A DNA stretch of 64,000 nucleotides from Microbacterium sp. JZ31 (GTDB lineage Bacteria > Actinomycetota > Actinomycetes > Actinomycetales > Microbacteriaceae): contig NZ_CP017661.1 of the NCBI RefSeq assembly GCF_016805985.1, positions 372,001-436,000 of the forward strand, given 5' to 3'. The notes under the pieces are model-generated. The model ran no database searches. It was not told where the DNA came from and saw only the letters and a list, made by a program, of their open reading frames with translations. A program made the translations under genes and the position numbers. Shown piece after piece: positions 37,978 through 47,184 of the stretch. Each line of letters opens with the position of its first letter. The first letter of the stretch is position 1.

Positions 37978-39690
37978 ATGACCGCCGATCCGACGCTCGA
38001 GGACCCGTCCGCCGACGAGGGCTTCCTGACCGGGCCCGGCGAGCCGGCCGGCGTCACGATGTTCGGGCCCGACTTCCCGTTCCCCTTCGACGACTGGATC
38101 TCGCACCCCGCGGGGATCGGATCCCTCCCGGCGGAGAGTCACGGCCGCGAGGTCGCGATCATCGGCGCGGGGCTGGCGGGCATGGTTGCGGCGTACGAGC
38201 TGATGAGTCTCGGACTCAAGCCGGTCATCTACGAGCCCACGCGGATCGGCGGCCGGCTGCGCACCCACCGCTTCGAGGGCGGTGACGGCGCGATCGCCGA
38301 GCTGGGAGGCATGCGCTTCCCGCGATCGGGTGCGGCGTTCTTCCACTACGCCGATCTGCTCGGGCTGACCCATCGGCCGTTCCCCAACCCGCTCACCGAC
38401 GCGGCGGGCAGCACCGTGATCGACCTGTGGGGTGAGACCCACTACGCGCGCACGCTCGACGACCTGCCTGCGTTCTACCGCGAGGTGTCCGATGCGTGGG
38501 ATGCGGCGCTCGAGGAGATCGGGTTCCGCGCGCTGCAGGATGCCATCCGACGCCGCGACGCCGCGGGGCTGAAGCGGCTGTGGGACGAGCTCGTGCGGAC
38601 GTGGGACGATCGGACGTTCTACGACTTCATCGCGAGCTCCGAGGCCTTCTCGCGGCTGACGTTCCGGCACCGCGAGGCGTTCGGGCAGGTCGGGTTCGGC
38701 ACGGGCGGCTGGGACTCGGACTTCCCGAACTCGATGCTCGAGATCCTGCGCGTCGCCGTGCTCGAGTGCGACACCGACCAGCGCCTGATCGAAGGCGGGG
38801 TCGAGCAGCTTCCGCGCGGGCTGTGGGACCTGCCGGTGCGACCGGGCAGCCCGTGGCCCGCGGGCACGACGCTCGCGGCCCTGCACGGCGGCGCGACGCT
38901 GCCCGCGGCCTCCGCGATCTGCCGCGGCGAGGACGGATCCTTCGAGGTGCGCGACCGCTGGGGAACCACCCGCACGCACGACGCGGTCGTCGCGACCTGC
39001 CAGAGCTGGCTGCTCACGACCGAGATCGACTGCGACGAGAGCCTGTTCTCGCAGGACATGTGGATGGCGCTGGATCGCACGCGCTACATGCAGTCGACGA
39101 AGACGTTCGTGATGGTGGACGAGCCGTTCTGGAAGCGGATCGACCCCGCGACCGGCCGCGACACCATGAGCATGACGCTCACCGACCGCCTCACGCGCGG
39201 CACCTACCTGTTCGACAACGGGCCGGGCAGGCCCGCGGTGATCTGCCTGTCGTACTCGTGGATGTCGGACTCGCTGAAGATGCTGCCGCACTCGGTCGAC
39301 CGCCGCGTCGACCTCGCCCTCGGCGCGCTCGCGAAGATCTACCCCGACGTCGACATCCGCAGCCACATCGTGGGCGATCCGGTCACGGTCACGTGGGAGG
39401 ACGATCCGTACTTCCTCGGGGCGTTCAAGGGCGCGCTGCCCGGGCACTACCGCTACAACCACCGGATGTACACGCACTTCATGCAGGAGGGCGCACCGGC
39501 CGACGAGCGCGGGATCTTCATCGCGGGCGACGACGTCTCGTTCACGCCGGCGTGGGCGGAGGGTGCGGTGCAGACGGCGCTCAACGCGGTGTGGGGCGTG
39601 ATGCGCCACTTCGGCGGCGCGTCCGCCCCGGACAACCCCGGACCGGGCGACCGGTTCGCCGAGCTCGCGCCGGTCGCGCTGCCGGAGTAG
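37978..39690 (+). CDS. davB: L-lysine 2-monooxygenase (DavB-type flavin amine oxidase)
   Basis: 570 residues. It oxidatively decarboxylates L-lysine to 5-aminovaleramide with FAD. The FAD motif IIGAGLAGMVAAYEL is at ~61 and GGRLRTHRFEG at ~90. Long stretches agree with the Pseudomonas DavB sequence as I remember it: FGPDFPFPFDDW near the N-terminus, AELGGMRFPRS, GQVGFGTGGWDSDFPNSML, MWMALDRTRYMQS and YFLGAFKGALPGHYRYN. The davA gene starts 5 bp after it, which confirms the pathway. The alternative reading, tryptophan monooxygenase, is less likely because the partner hydrolase is DavA-like and not IaaH-like. Confidence 0.88.
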   Translation: MTADPTLEDPSADEGFLTGPGEPAGVTMFGPDFPFPFDDWISHPAGIGSLPAESHGREVAIIGAGLAGMVAAYELMSLGLKPVIYEPTRIGGRLRTHRFEGGDGAIAELGGMRFPRSGAAFFHYADLLGLTHRPFPNPLTDAAGSTVIDLWGETHYARTLDDLPAFYREVSDAWDAALEEIGFRALQDAIRRRDAAGLKRLWDELVRTWDDRTFYDFIASSEAFSRLTFRHREAFGQVGFGTGGWDSDFPNSMLEILRVAVLECDTDQRLIEGGVEQLPRGLWDLPVRPGSPWPAGTTLAALHGGATLPAASAICRGEDGSFEVRDRWGTTRTHDAVVATCQSWLLTTEIDCDESLFSQDMWMALDRTRYMQSTKTFVMVDEPFWKRIDPATGRDTMSMTLTDRLTRGTYLFDNGPGRPAVICLSYSWMSDSLKMLPHSVDRRVDLALGALAKIYPDVDIRSHIVGDPVTVTWEDDPYFLGAFKGALPGHYRYNHRMYTHFMQEGAPADERGIFIAGDDVSFTPAWAEGAVQTALNAVWGVMRHFGGASAPDNPGPGDRFAELAPVALPE

Positions 39691-39694
39691 GACG

Positions 39695-40444
39695 ATGCTG
39701 CGGCTCGCGGTGTGGCAGTGCCCCTCGTCGCCGCGCGACGTGGCTGGCAACCTCGCGCGACTCGCGGACGCGGCCGCACGCGCCGCGGCGGGCGGGGCGG
39801 ATGTCCTCGTGACACCCGAGATGTTCGTGACCGGGTACGACATCGGCCCCGTCGCGGGGATGGCGCCGGACGGGGAGGTCTTCGATGCCGTCGCGTCGAT
39901 GACTCTCGAGAGCGGCGTGGCGATCGCGTACGGCTATCCCGAGCTGCTGCCGGACGGACGGGTCGCCAACGCGGTGCAGCTCGTCGACGACGGCCGTGTT
40001 GTGGGGGCGTACCGCAAGACGCACATGTTCGGCGAGCTCGACGCGTCGCGCTTCGCGCCCGGGTCCGACTTCCCGGTCTTCGAGCTGCGCGGGCACCGCG
40101 TGGGGCTGCTGATCTGCTACGACGTCGAGTTCCCCGAGACGGTGCGTGCGCTCGCGCTCGCCGGGGCCTCGGTCGTGCTCGCGCCGACGGCGAACATGGT
40201 GCCGTACGAGCTGGTGTCCACCGTGCTGGTGCGCGCGCGGGCCTACGAGAACGGGATCACCGTCGCGTACGCCAACTACTGCGGCACCGAGGGCGCGCAG
40301 GTGTACGCCGGTCTCAGCACGATCTGCGGCCCGGACGGGAGGGTGCGGGCGCTCGCCGCGGCCGAGGGGGAGGCGCTGCTCATCGCCGACGCCGCCGGCG
40401 ACCCTGCCCCGTACCTGCGGGATCGGCGGCACGACGTCTACTGA
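39695..40444 (+). CDS. davA: 5-aminovaleramidase (DavA-type nitrilase-superfamily amidase)
   Basis: 249 residues. It hydrolyses 5-aminovaleramide to 5-aminovalerate and ammonia. The Glu-Lys-Cys triad of the carbon-nitrogen hydrolase fold is visible: E in VTPEMFVTGYDIG (~42), K in YRKTHMFGELD (~109) and C in LLICYDVEFPE (~142). The sequences around all three match remembered DavA almost word for word. GGAGTAGG precedes the ATG. It is co-transcribed with davB and convergent with gcdH. Confidence 0.88.
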   Translation: MLRLAVWQCPSSPRDVAGNLARLADAAARAAAGGADVLVTPEMFVTGYDIGPVAGMAPDGEVFDAVASMTLESGVAIAYGYPELLPDGRVANAVQLVDDGRVVGAYRKTHMFGELDASRFAPGSDFPVFELRGHRVGLLICYDVEFPETVRALALAGASVVLAPTANMVPYELVSTVLVRARAYENGITVAYANYCGTEGAQVYAGLSTICGPDGRVRALAAAEGEALLIADAAGDPAPYLRDRRHDVY

Positions 40445-40451
40445 GCCGGGC

Positions 40452-41612
40452 TCAGCGGAAGGCCTCGAGCCCCGTGATGTGACGGCCGAGGACGAGGGTG
40501 TGCACCTCGTCCGTGCCCTCGTAGGTGCGCACCGACTCGAGGTTGTTGGCGTGACGCAGCGGCGAGTATTCGGCCGAGACGCCGTTGCCGCCGAGGATCG
40601 AGCGCGCCTCGCGGGCGATCGCGATCGCGTCGCGCGTGTTGGCGAGCTTGCCGACGGAGATGTGGTGAGGCTGGATCTTCCCGGCCTCCTTGAGACGGCC
40701 CAGGCGCAGCGCGACCAGCTGCCCCTGCGTGATCTTGACGGCCATGTCGGCGAGCTTGGCCTGCGTGAGCTGGAACGACGCGATCGGGCGGCCGAACTGG
40801 ATGCGCTCCTGCGCGTAGGCGAGCGCCGTGAGGTAGCTGTCGCGCGCCGCGCCGAGCACGCCCCATGCGATGCCGTAGCGCGCTTCGTTCAGGCAGGAGA
40901 ACGGCGCCTTGAGGCCGCGCGCCTCGGGCAGCTGCGCCGACGCGGGAAGGCGCACGCCCTCGAGGGTGATGTCGCACTGGATCGACGCGCGCATCGACAT
41001 CTTCGGCTCGATCGGCGTCGCCGTGAAGCCGGGGGTCTCCGTCGGGACGATGAAGCCGCGCACGCCGTCATCCGTCATCGCCCAGATCACGGCGACGCCC
41101 GCGATGGAGGCGAGGCCGATCCAGCGCTTGGCGCCGTCGATCACCCAGTCGTCGCCGTCGTGGCGCGCGAAGGTCTTCATGCTGCCGGGGTCGGATCCCG
41201 CGGTCGGCTCGGTCAGACCGAAGCAGCCGACGAGCTCGCCGCGCGCCATGCGCGGCAGGTACTCGCTCTTCTGCTCCTCGGAGCCGAACTTGTGGATCGC
41301 CGACATGGCGAGCGAGCCCTGCACCGACACGAAGGTGCGCAGGCCGGAGTCGCCCGCCTCGAGCTCGAGCGCCGCGAGGCCGTACTCGACGGCGCCGCGA
41401 CCGGGGCAGCCATAGCCCTCGTAGATCATGCCGAGCAGGCCCAGACGGCCGAGCTCGGGGATGATCTCCGTCGGGAAGTGCGCCTTGTCGTACCACTGCG
41501 CGATGTTGGGGCGGATGTGCGCATCGACGAAGCCTCGGACGGCGTCGCGGGTCGCGAGCTCCTGCTCGGTCAGCAGGTCGTCGAGGTCGAGCAGGTCGGT
41601 GGGGCCGGTCAT
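40452..41612 (-). CDS. gcdH: Glutaryl-CoA dehydrogenase
   Basis: 386 residues. It converts glutaryl-CoA to crotonyl-CoA and CO2 with FAD. The acyl-CoA dehydrogenase fold shows FGLTEPTAGSDPGSMKT and the GCDH-type segment LNEARYGIAWGVLGAA. The catalytic Glu lies in VRTYEGTDEVH close to the C-terminus, as in GCDH, and HITGLEAF ends the protein. A leaderless -10 (TATCGT, 41619-41624) precedes ATG 41612. Its place next to davBA and the CoA-transferase makes glutaryl-CoA the probable substrate. Confidence 0.85.
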   Translation of the reverse strand: MTGPTDLLDLDDLLTEQELATRDAVRGFVDAHIRPNIAQWYDKAHFPTEIIPELGRLGLLGMIYEGYGCPGRGAVEYGLAALELEAGDSGLRTFVSVQGSLAMSAIHKFGSEEQKSEYLPRMARGELVGCFGLTEPTAGSDPGSMKTFARHDGDDWVIDGAKRWIGLASIAGVAVIWAMTDDGVRGFIVPTETPGFTATPIEPKMSMRASIQCDITLEGVRLPASAQLPEARGLKAPFSCLNEARYGIAWGVLGAARDSYLTALAYAQERIQFGRPIASFQLTQAKLADMAVKITQGQLVALRLGRLKEAGKIQPHHISVGKLANTRDAIAIAREARSILGGNGVSAEYSPLRHANNLESVRTYEGTDEVHTLVLGRHITGLEAFR

Positions 41613-41618
41613 CCGATC

Positions 41619-41624
41619 ACGATA
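41619..41624 (-). promoter_or_regulatory. Leaderless -10 of gcdH (TATCGT)
   Basis: On the minus strand, TATCGT-GATCGG-ATG. Confidence 0.6.
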
Positions 41625-41650
41625 GCCCGACCGTCCCGGTTTCCCCGGGT

Positions 41651-42829
41651 TCAGGCGTCGAGCCAGGAGCGGATGGCGTCGCCGTGCTCGTCGAGCGCGG
41701 GGGCGGCGCGTCGCGGCGGCTCGAACGGAGGCTCCCAGAGCACCGGATGGCGCACCTGCCGACCGCGCGAGGAGCCGTCCGCGGCCGTCACCTCGATGGT
41801 CGGCTCAAGGCCGAGGCGCGATGCATACGCGAGCCCGTCGGCGATGTCGCCCGCCTGCCCGGCGGGCACGCCCACCGCGGTGAGGCGCTCCTGCCAGTCG
41901 GCCGCGCTCGCCGCCGCGAGAGCGGCCTCCAGTGCGTCGCGCAGCGCCGGCCGGTGCGCGACGCGATCCGCGTTCGTGCGGAAGCGGCCATCCTGCGCGA
42001 GATCCGGGATCCCGAGCGCGGCGGTCAGCTTGCCGAACTGCGCGTCGTTGCCGCACGCGATGGCGAGGGGACCGTCCGCGCACTGCAGCAGCTCATACGG
42101 CGCGATCGACGGATGCATGTTGCCCATGCGGGTGGGGGAGACGCCCGCGCCGAGGTGGGCGGCGGCCTGGTTCGCGAGCGCGCCCTGCAGGCTGCTCAGC
42201 AGGGACACCTCGATGCGGGAGCCCTCGCCGGTCGCCTCCCTGCGGCGCAGGGCGGCGAGCACCCCGATCACCGCGTCCTTGCCGGTGAGGACGTCGACGA
42301 GCGCGACACCGACCTTCATGGGATCGCCGTCCGGGGCGCCGGTGATGTGCATGAGACCGCCGATCGCCTGGACGATGAAGTCGTAGCCGGGAATCTGCGC
42401 GCCGCCCGCCGAACCGAATCCGGTGATCGAGACGTAGATCACGCCGGGGTTCTCCCGCGCGACGTCGTCGTAGCCGAGCCCGATGCGCTCGAGCGTGCCA
42501 GGCAGGAAGTTCTCGATCACGACGTCGGCGAGGGCGGCCAGGCGCCGGGCGCGCGTGAGGTCGGCCGGATCCTTCAGGTCGAGGGCGACCGACTCCTTGT
42601 TGCGGTTCACGCCCTCGAAGTAGGTCGCGCTCTGCGCATCTCCTTCGGGGTCTGCCGCGCGGGTGCTCCACGGCGGTCCCCACGCGCGGGTGTCGTCGCC
42701 GGCGCCCGGGCGCTCGACCTTCACCACGCGCGCGCCGAGGTCGGCGAGCGTCATGGTGGCGAGGGGGCCGGCGAGCACACGGGAGAAGTCGGCGACGAGG
42801 ATGCCGTCGAGCGGCGCGGGGGCCGTCAT
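41651..42829 (-). CDS. CaiB/BaiF-family CoA-transferase, probable succinyl-CoA:glutarate CoA-transferase
   Basis: 392 residues. The class III CoA-transferase core is clear: VADFSRVLAGPLATMTLADLG, FEGVNRNKESVALDL, and the catalytic Asp in GYDFIVQAIGG (D~150). It would activate glutarate to glutaryl-CoA for the adjacent GcdH, as SUGCT does; this substrate is inferred from context. The ATG overlaps the stop of the upstream GNAT gene. gcdH follows 39 bp downstream with its own promoter. Confidence 0.82.
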   Translation of the reverse strand: MTAPAPLDGILVADFSRVLAGPLATMTLADLGARVVKVERPGAGDDTRAWGPPWSTRAADPEGDAQSATYFEGVNRNKESVALDLKDPADLTRARRLAALADVVIENFLPGTLERIGLGYDDVARENPGVIYVSITGFGSAGGAQIPGYDFIVQAIGGLMHITGAPDGDPMKVGVALVDVLTGKDAVIGVLAALRRREATGEGSRIEVSLLSSLQGALANQAAAHLGAGVSPTRMGNMHPSIAPYELLQCADGPLAIACGNDAQFGKLTAALGIPDLAQDGRFRTNADRVAHRPALRDALEAALAAASAADWQERLTAVGVPAGQAGDIADGLAYASRLGLEPTIEVTAADGSSRGRQVRHPVLWEPPFEPPRRAAPALDEHGDAIRSWLDA

Positions 42830-43392
42830 CCTGTCCACTCCTCGGCGAGCAGCCCGTAGTTCATGCCGTCCATCCACTCGCCCGAGCGGTGCAGGCCCGT
42901 CTTGCGGCTGTACTCCTCGCGGCGCATGCCGAGGCGCTCCATCACCCGCCAGGAGGGCTCGTTCGCCGCGAAGCAGCCCGCGTGCACGCGACGGAGCCCG
43001 AGCGGGCCGAAGCACACGCCGATCGCGCCGCGCACGGCCTCGGTCGCATAACCGTGCCCCTGGAAGGCCGGGTCGAGCGTCCAGCCAAGCTCGGCCTGCA
43101 CGCCCTCGCCCTGTGCGGCGACCTCGGCCTGGGCCCAGCCGTCCTCGATCTTGAGCATGAGGTCGCCGATGGGCCGGCCGTCGAGTTCGATGATCAAGGT
43201 GACGGCCAGCCGGAACGGCGCCGTGAACTGCTCGGCGAAGTCGTCGTAGTCGGTCGGCGCCCGCGTGATCCACTCGCCCACCTCCGGCAGGCTCCGCCAG
43301 CGCCACGCGACCTCGGCGTCCTCGGGCAGCGCTCGCCGGATCGCGAGCCTCTCGGTGCGGACGGGCCACGGGACGGCATCGAGGGCATCCAT
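42826..43392 (-). CDS. GNAT-family (RimJ-like) N-acetyltransferase
   Basis: 188 residues. It has a GNAT fold: TERLAIRRALPEDAEVAW at the N-terminus, the acetyl-CoA-binding PAFQGHGYATEAVRG (~115) and NEPSWRVMERLGMRREEY. The acceptor is unknown. ATG 43392 follows TACGCT (43400-43405, minus strand) by seven bases, a leaderless start; frames upstream of it are non-coding. It overlaps the CoA-transferase gene by 4 bp. Confidence 0.85.
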   Translation of the reverse strand: MDALDAVPWPVRTERLAIRRALPEDAEVAWRWRSLPEVGEWITRAPTDYDDFAEQFTAPFRLAVTLIIELDGRPIGDLMLKIEDGWAQAEVAAQGEGVQAELGWTLDPAFQGHGYATEAVRGAIGVCFGPLGLRRVHAGCFAANEPSWRVMERLGMRREEYSRKTGLHRSGEWMDGMNYGLLAEEWTG

Positions 43393-43415
43393 GAGGTTCA
43401 GCGTATTGGGGACGG

Positions 43416-44693
43416 TCAGAACGGCGGCGGATCGGCGTCCGCAGCGGCCAACGCGGAGAAGCGCACGGCGGGCGGCGCCTTCTCGTGGAGCGTCTCGCCC
43501 GTGGGCGTGATCCATTCGAAGACGCCGGCACCGAGGTTGCGGGCGCGCCAGCCGGAGTGATGCTTGAGCACGTGGTGCGCGCGACACAGCGCGCCGAGGT
43601 TGTCGACGTCGGTGGCGCCGCCCTCGGAGTAGGGCGTCGTGTGGTCGATGTCGCAGCGGCGGACCGAACGCCGGCAGCCGGGGAAGCGGCACGTCTCGTC
43701 GCGTGCGATGAGGAACCGGCGCTGGTCGGCGGATGGCACGTAGCAGTCGACCGCGGTCGGGACTCCCGTCTTCGCATCGAGGAAAAGCCGGGCCCAGGTG
43801 TGCGCCTTGCCCGCCAGGCGGCGGGCGGTCGCCGGTGGGACCGCGCCGACGCCCGTCACGTGAGCCGCCTTGTCGTCGCCACCCGTGATGACCTCGGCCG
43901 GGATGGTGATCTGCACGCTGGCGCGGATGCCGTCGAGGCCCTCGCCGTGCGCGGTCGGGGCGCCGGTCAGCAGCAGGTCGGTGGCGACGTCGGCCTGCAC
44001 CTGCGCGAGCGTGCGTGGATCCTCTTCCTCGGGCGGCGATCCCGCCTTCACGGTGCGTGCGATGGCCATCGTGCGATCACCGATGCCCGCGGCGAGAGCC
44101 GCGTCGATGCGCAGGACGACGTCGGCCATGCCGTCGCTGTCGGGCGTGATCCACAGCCCGCGACGCGCGTTCGCCTCCTCGTGGCGCTCGGCGATCGTAC
44201 GGGGCTCGAGCCGCTCGGCGATCGCCTGGCAGATCGGCCGCAGCTTCGCCGGAGTCGTGTCCGTGAACTGCAGCGCGATCTGCTCGTACCGGACGCGTGT
44301 CGCGTCGTCGCCGAGGCGCGCGCCCTCGTCGCAGATCGCGCTCGCGTGCGCGGCGGAGATCTCCGCCCGCGCGAGTGCGGTGAACGTCGACGGGAAGTGC
44401 TGGATCATCAGGGCGGCGTCGTCCATCCTGCTGCGCACGGTGGTGTCGGACACGCGCTCGACCGTGGCGAGGTCCGCGGCCATGGCGCGGATGGGCACCT
44501 GGTACTTCGACGGAGCGCCGGGGATGGCCGTGAGTACGTCGTACGCGATCGCCTGCGCGTGCAGAGACGCCTCGATGGCCGCGACGCCGGCCTTCATCTT
44601 CGCGAGGCTGGCGAACGCCTCCTTGATGGTGCGCACCTGTTCGCGCTGGGTGTCGGTGAGATCCCAGCGGCCCTCGAACGGGGTGCCTGCCAT
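43416..44693 (-). CDS. DUF222/HNH endonuclease (13E12-repeat type)
   Basis: 425 residues. The helical DUF222 region fills ~1-310, and the C-terminal HNH nuclease module has CRFPGCRRSVRRCDIDHT (~343) with a following LCRAHH. The cysteine pairs bind zinc and the DH pair is catalytic. Proteins of this type are abundant in Actinobacteria and several mycobacterial members are SOS-induced. Start 44693 follows TACACT by six bases, and a LexA-like box overlaps this promoter. It is divergent from serS. Confidence 0.88.
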   Translation of the reverse strand: MAGTPFEGRWDLTDTQREQVRTIKEAFASLAKMKAGVAAIEASLHAQAIAYDVLTAIPGAPSKYQVPIRAMAADLATVERVSDTTVRSRMDDAALMIQHFPSTFTALARAEISAAHASAICDEGARLGDDATRVRYEQIALQFTDTTPAKLRPICQAIAERLEPRTIAERHEEANARRGLWITPDSDGMADVVLRIDAALAAGIGDRTMAIARTVKAGSPPEEEDPRTLAQVQADVATDLLLTGAPTAHGEGLDGIRASVQITIPAEVITGGDDKAAHVTGVGAVPPATARRLAGKAHTWARLFLDAKTGVPTAVDCYVPSADQRRFLIARDETCRFPGCRRSVRRCDIDHTTPYSEGGATDVDNLGALCRAHHVLKHHSGWRARNLGAGVFEWITPTGETLHEKAPPAVRFSALAAADADPPPF

Positions 44694-44703
44694 GGACCCA
44701 GTG

Positions 44704-44719
44704 TAGTACGAATGTTCGA
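44704..44719 (-). promoter_or_regulatory. LexA/SOS-box-like site overlapping the HNH-gene promoter
   Basis: Reading the minus strand, TCGAAC-ATTC-GTACTA matches the actinobacterial SOS box TCGAAC-N4-GTTCGA with a perfect left half and four of six on the right. It overlaps the -10 TACACT (44700-44705). Confidence 0.45.
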
Positions 44720-44757
44720 ATAAGGGAAGGGCTCGGGGCACCTCATCCGGTTCGATC

Positions 44758-44800
44758 CAGCGGTGTCGACTCGCTGCGGTCGCTCAACCAGCGGGCGGGG
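44758..44800. repeat. REP-like intergenic element
   Basis: GTGTCGACTCGCTGCGGTCGCTCAACC resembles the short intergenic repeat often seen in Microbacteriaceae (TTCGACTCGCTGCGCTCGCTCAACGACC); CCAGCGG flanks it on both sides. Only one copy is in the window, so the identification is from memory. Confidence 0.35.
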
Positions 44801-44845
44801 AAGTGCGCTTGTACGCCCGCTCCGAGGGCCCTCGGTCGCGAGTCC

Positions 44846-44851
44846 TAGACT
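44846..44851 (+). promoter_or_regulatory. Leaderless -10 of serS (TAGACT)
   Basis: TAGACT-GGCGGG-GTG, with no ribosome-binding site, fixing the start at 44858. Confidence 0.6.
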
Positions 44852-44857
44852 GGCGGG

Positions 44858-46141
44858 GTGATCGATCCCGTGCTGCTCCGCGACAACCCCGACCTCGTGA
44901 TCCGCTCGCAGGTGGCGCGCGGGCACTCGCCCGAGACGGTGTCGGCGGCGGTCGATGCCGAGAAGGTCCGCCGGAGCGCCATCACGGCGTTCGAGGAGCT
45001 GCGCGCCGAGCAGAACGCGTTCGGCAAGACGGTCGCGGCGGCTCCGAAGGAGGAGAAGCCCGCGCTCGTGGCGCAGGCGAAGGATCTGGCGGGGCGCGTG
45101 AAGGAGGCGCAGCAGGCCGTGACAGCGGCCGAGGAGGCGTTCACCGCAGCCATGGCGTCGATCGAGAACGTGGTGCTCGACGGTGTGCCGGAGGGTGGCG
45201 AGGACGACTTCGTCGTGCTGCGCGAGGTCGGCGACCGGCCGGCCTTCGCGTTCGAGCCCCTCGACCACCTGGCGCTCGGCGAGAAGCTCGGCGCGATCGA
45301 CATGGAGCGCGGGGCGAAGGTGTCGGGCGCGCGGTTCTACTTCCTGAAGGGCGTGGGCGCGCGCCTCGAGATCGCCCTCATGAACTACGCGCTGAACAAG
45401 GCGCTCGAGGCCGGCTTCACGCCCATGATCACGCCGACGCTCGTGCGCCCCGACATCATGTCGGGCACGGGCTTCCTCGGCGCGCACGCCGACGAGATCT
45501 ACCGCCTCGAGGCCGACGACCTCTACCTCGTCGGCACCAGCGAGGTCGCACTCGCCGGCTACCACAAGGACGAGATCGTCGACCTCCAGAACGGTCCGCT
45601 CCGCTATGCCGGCTGGTCGACGTGCTACCGCCGCGAGGCCGGCTCGTACGGCAAGGACACCCGTGGCATCATCCGCGTGCACCAGTTCAACAAGCTCGAG
45701 ATGTTCGTCTACACCAAGCCTGAGGAAGCCGCCGCCGAGCATGAGCGCCTGCTCGCGCTCGAGGAGGAGATGCTGCAGTCGCTCGGCCTCGCGTACCGCG
45801 TGATCGACGTGGCGGCCGGCGACCTCGGATCCAGCGCTGCCCGCAAGTACGACACCGAGGCCTGGGTGCCGACGCAGGGCGCCTACCGGGAGCTGACGTC
45901 GACGTCCAACTGCACCACCTACCAGGCGCGCCGCCTCGACATCCGCCACCGTCCCGTCTCGCCGGAGGGGGCGCCCGCCGCGAAGACGGAGCACGTCGCG
46001 ACGCTGAACGGCACGCTCGCCACCACCCGCTGGATCGTGGCGCTGCTCGAGACGCACCAGCGTGCCGACGGCTCGGTCGTCGTGCCCGAGGTGCTGCGGC
46101 CCTACCTGGGCGGCCTCGAGGTTCTGGAGCCGGTCGCGTGA
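44858..46141 (+). CDS. serS: Seryl-tRNA synthetase
   Basis: 427 residues. It charges tRNA-Ser. An N-terminal coiled-coil arm (~30-105) precedes the class II core, with [37 protein letters not shown] (motif 2) and [17 protein letters not shown] (motif 3). Length is standard. Two tRNA-Ser genes lie 3.5 and 5 kb away. The stop overlaps the HAD gene. Confidence 0.97.
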   Translation: MIDPVLLRDNPDLVIRSQVARGHSPETVSAAVDAEKVRRSAITAFEELRAEQNAFGKTVAAAPKEEKPALVAQAKDLAGRVKEAQQAVTAAEEAFTAAMASIENVVLDGVPEGGEDDFVVLREVGDRPAFAFEPLDHLALGEKLGAIDMERGAKVSGARFYFLKGVGARLEIALMNYALNKALEAGFTPMITPTLVRPDIMSGTGFLGAHADEIYRLEADDLYLVGTSEVALAGYHKDEIVDLQNGPLRYAGWSTCYRREAGSYGKDTRGIIRVHQFNKLEMFVYTKPEEAAAEHERLLALEEEMLQSLGLAYRVIDVAAGDLGSSAARKYDTEAWVPTQGAYRELTSTSNCTTYQARRLDIRHRPVSPEGAPAAKTEHVATLNGTLATTRWIVALLETHQRADGSVVVPEVLRPYLGGLEVLEPVA

Positions 46142-47016
46142 GCACGCACGAGGCACCCACCGCCACGGCCGGTGCACAGCCGCGCGGCGGCCGCAAGCTC
46201 ATCGCACTCGACCTCGACGGCACCGTGCTGTTCGAGGACGAGTCGTTCAGCCCCGGCGTCGAGGACGCCGTGCGCCGCGCGACGGACGCGGGTCACATCG
46301 TCACGATCGCGACGGGACGCAGCTGGGAGGCGACCTCCTACATCCTGCATGGCCTCGCGATCCTGCCCGAGTACGTCGTGTGCTCGAACGGGGCGGCGAT
46401 CCTGTCTCGCGACGCGGATCAGGAGACCGGCTACGCGCGGCACACGGTCGAGACGTTCGATCCCAGCGAGGTGCTGACGCTTCTTCACGAGCACCTTCCC
46501 GACGGCAACTACCTCGTGGAGCTGGCCGACGGCTCGCGCCTCTACACGCACTTCGTGGACGACTGGGGTCTGCAGCGGGACAACGCCCGCTGCGTCGACT
46601 TCGAGGAGATGAAGGGCCAGCAGGTCGCCCGCGTCGTGGTGGTCTCGCCCGAGCACAACGGCGGCGGACGCACCAACGGCGACTTCATCCGGCTGATCGA
46701 GCAGATCGGTCTGACCGGCGTCTCGTACGCCGTCGGCTGGAGCGCCTGGCTCGACATCGCCCCGAAGGGCGTGGACAAGTCGACCGCGCTCGAGCGGGTG
46801 CGGGAGTGGCAGGAGATCGCCCCGCAGGACGTTGTCGTGATCGGCGACGGCCGCAACGACATCGGCATGTTCGAGTGGGCCAAGGCGCACGGCGGCCGGG
46901 CGTTCGTGATGGCGGACTCGCCGGAAGAGGTCGTCGCAGCGTCGACGGATCCGACGGGATCGGTCGAGGAGGGCGGCGTCGCGCAGGCGATCGACGTCGT
47001 GCTCGGCGACGCGTGA
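46138..47016 (+). CDS. HAD-superfamily (Cof-type) phosphatase
   Basis: 292 residues. The nucleophile motif [11 protein letters not shown] (~21-31), IATGRSW (motif II), a conserved lysine in [10 protein letters not shown] and [16 protein letters not shown] (motif IV) place it in the Cof/HAD-IIB group. It dephosphorylates a sugar phosphate or similar small molecule; the substrate is unknown. GTG overlaps the serS stop by 4 bp, an arrangement seen in related genomes. Confidence 0.9.
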   Translation: MSTHEAPTATAGAQPRGGRKLIALDLDGTVLFEDESFSPGVEDAVRRATDAGHIVTIATGRSWEATSYILHGLAILPEYVVCSNGAAILSRDADQETGYARHTVETFDPSEVLTLLHEHLPDGNYLVELADGSRLYTHFVDDWGLQRDNARCVDFEEMKGQQVARVVVVSPEHNGGGRTNGDFIRLIEQIGLTGVSYAVGWSAWLDIAPKGVDKSTALERVREWQEIAPQDVVVIGDGRNDIGMFEWAKAHGGRAFVMADSPEEVVAASTDPTGSVEEGGVAQAIDVVLGDA

Positions 47017-47028
47017 TGCCGCGCCTCA

Positions 47029-47058
47029 TTGACGCAGGGCCCCGCTGATCCGGATACT
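47029..47058 (+). promoter_or_regulatory. Promoter upstream of the amino-acid dehydrogenase gene
   Basis: TTGACG (47029-47034) and GATACT (47053-47058) are separated by 18 bp. A leader of about 120 nt follows, rich in GC. Confidence 0.6.
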
Positions 47059-47184
47059 CCTTACATCCCCGATGGCGTGATCCGCCGCGGGGTGCGGCCT
47101 GCCCCGGACCGAGGCGCGGGACGCAGCACACGAACGGCGACCAGCCGCCCATCCCGCGGGAGGCGCCGTGTGAGGAGACATCGA

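Noticed and set aside
37177..39843. 888-codon frame on the minus strand opposite davB
   Set aside because: High GC makes long antisense frames common; its composition (Arg/His-rich) and lack of motifs mark it as a shadow of davB and the secreted protein gene.
37978..40444. Auxin synthesis pair IaaM/IaaH
   Set aside because: The monooxygenase is much closer to DavB and the hydrolase has the nitrilase Glu-Lys-Cys triad, not the amidase-signature Ser-Ser-Lys of IaaH; gcdH and a CoA-transferase are adjacent.
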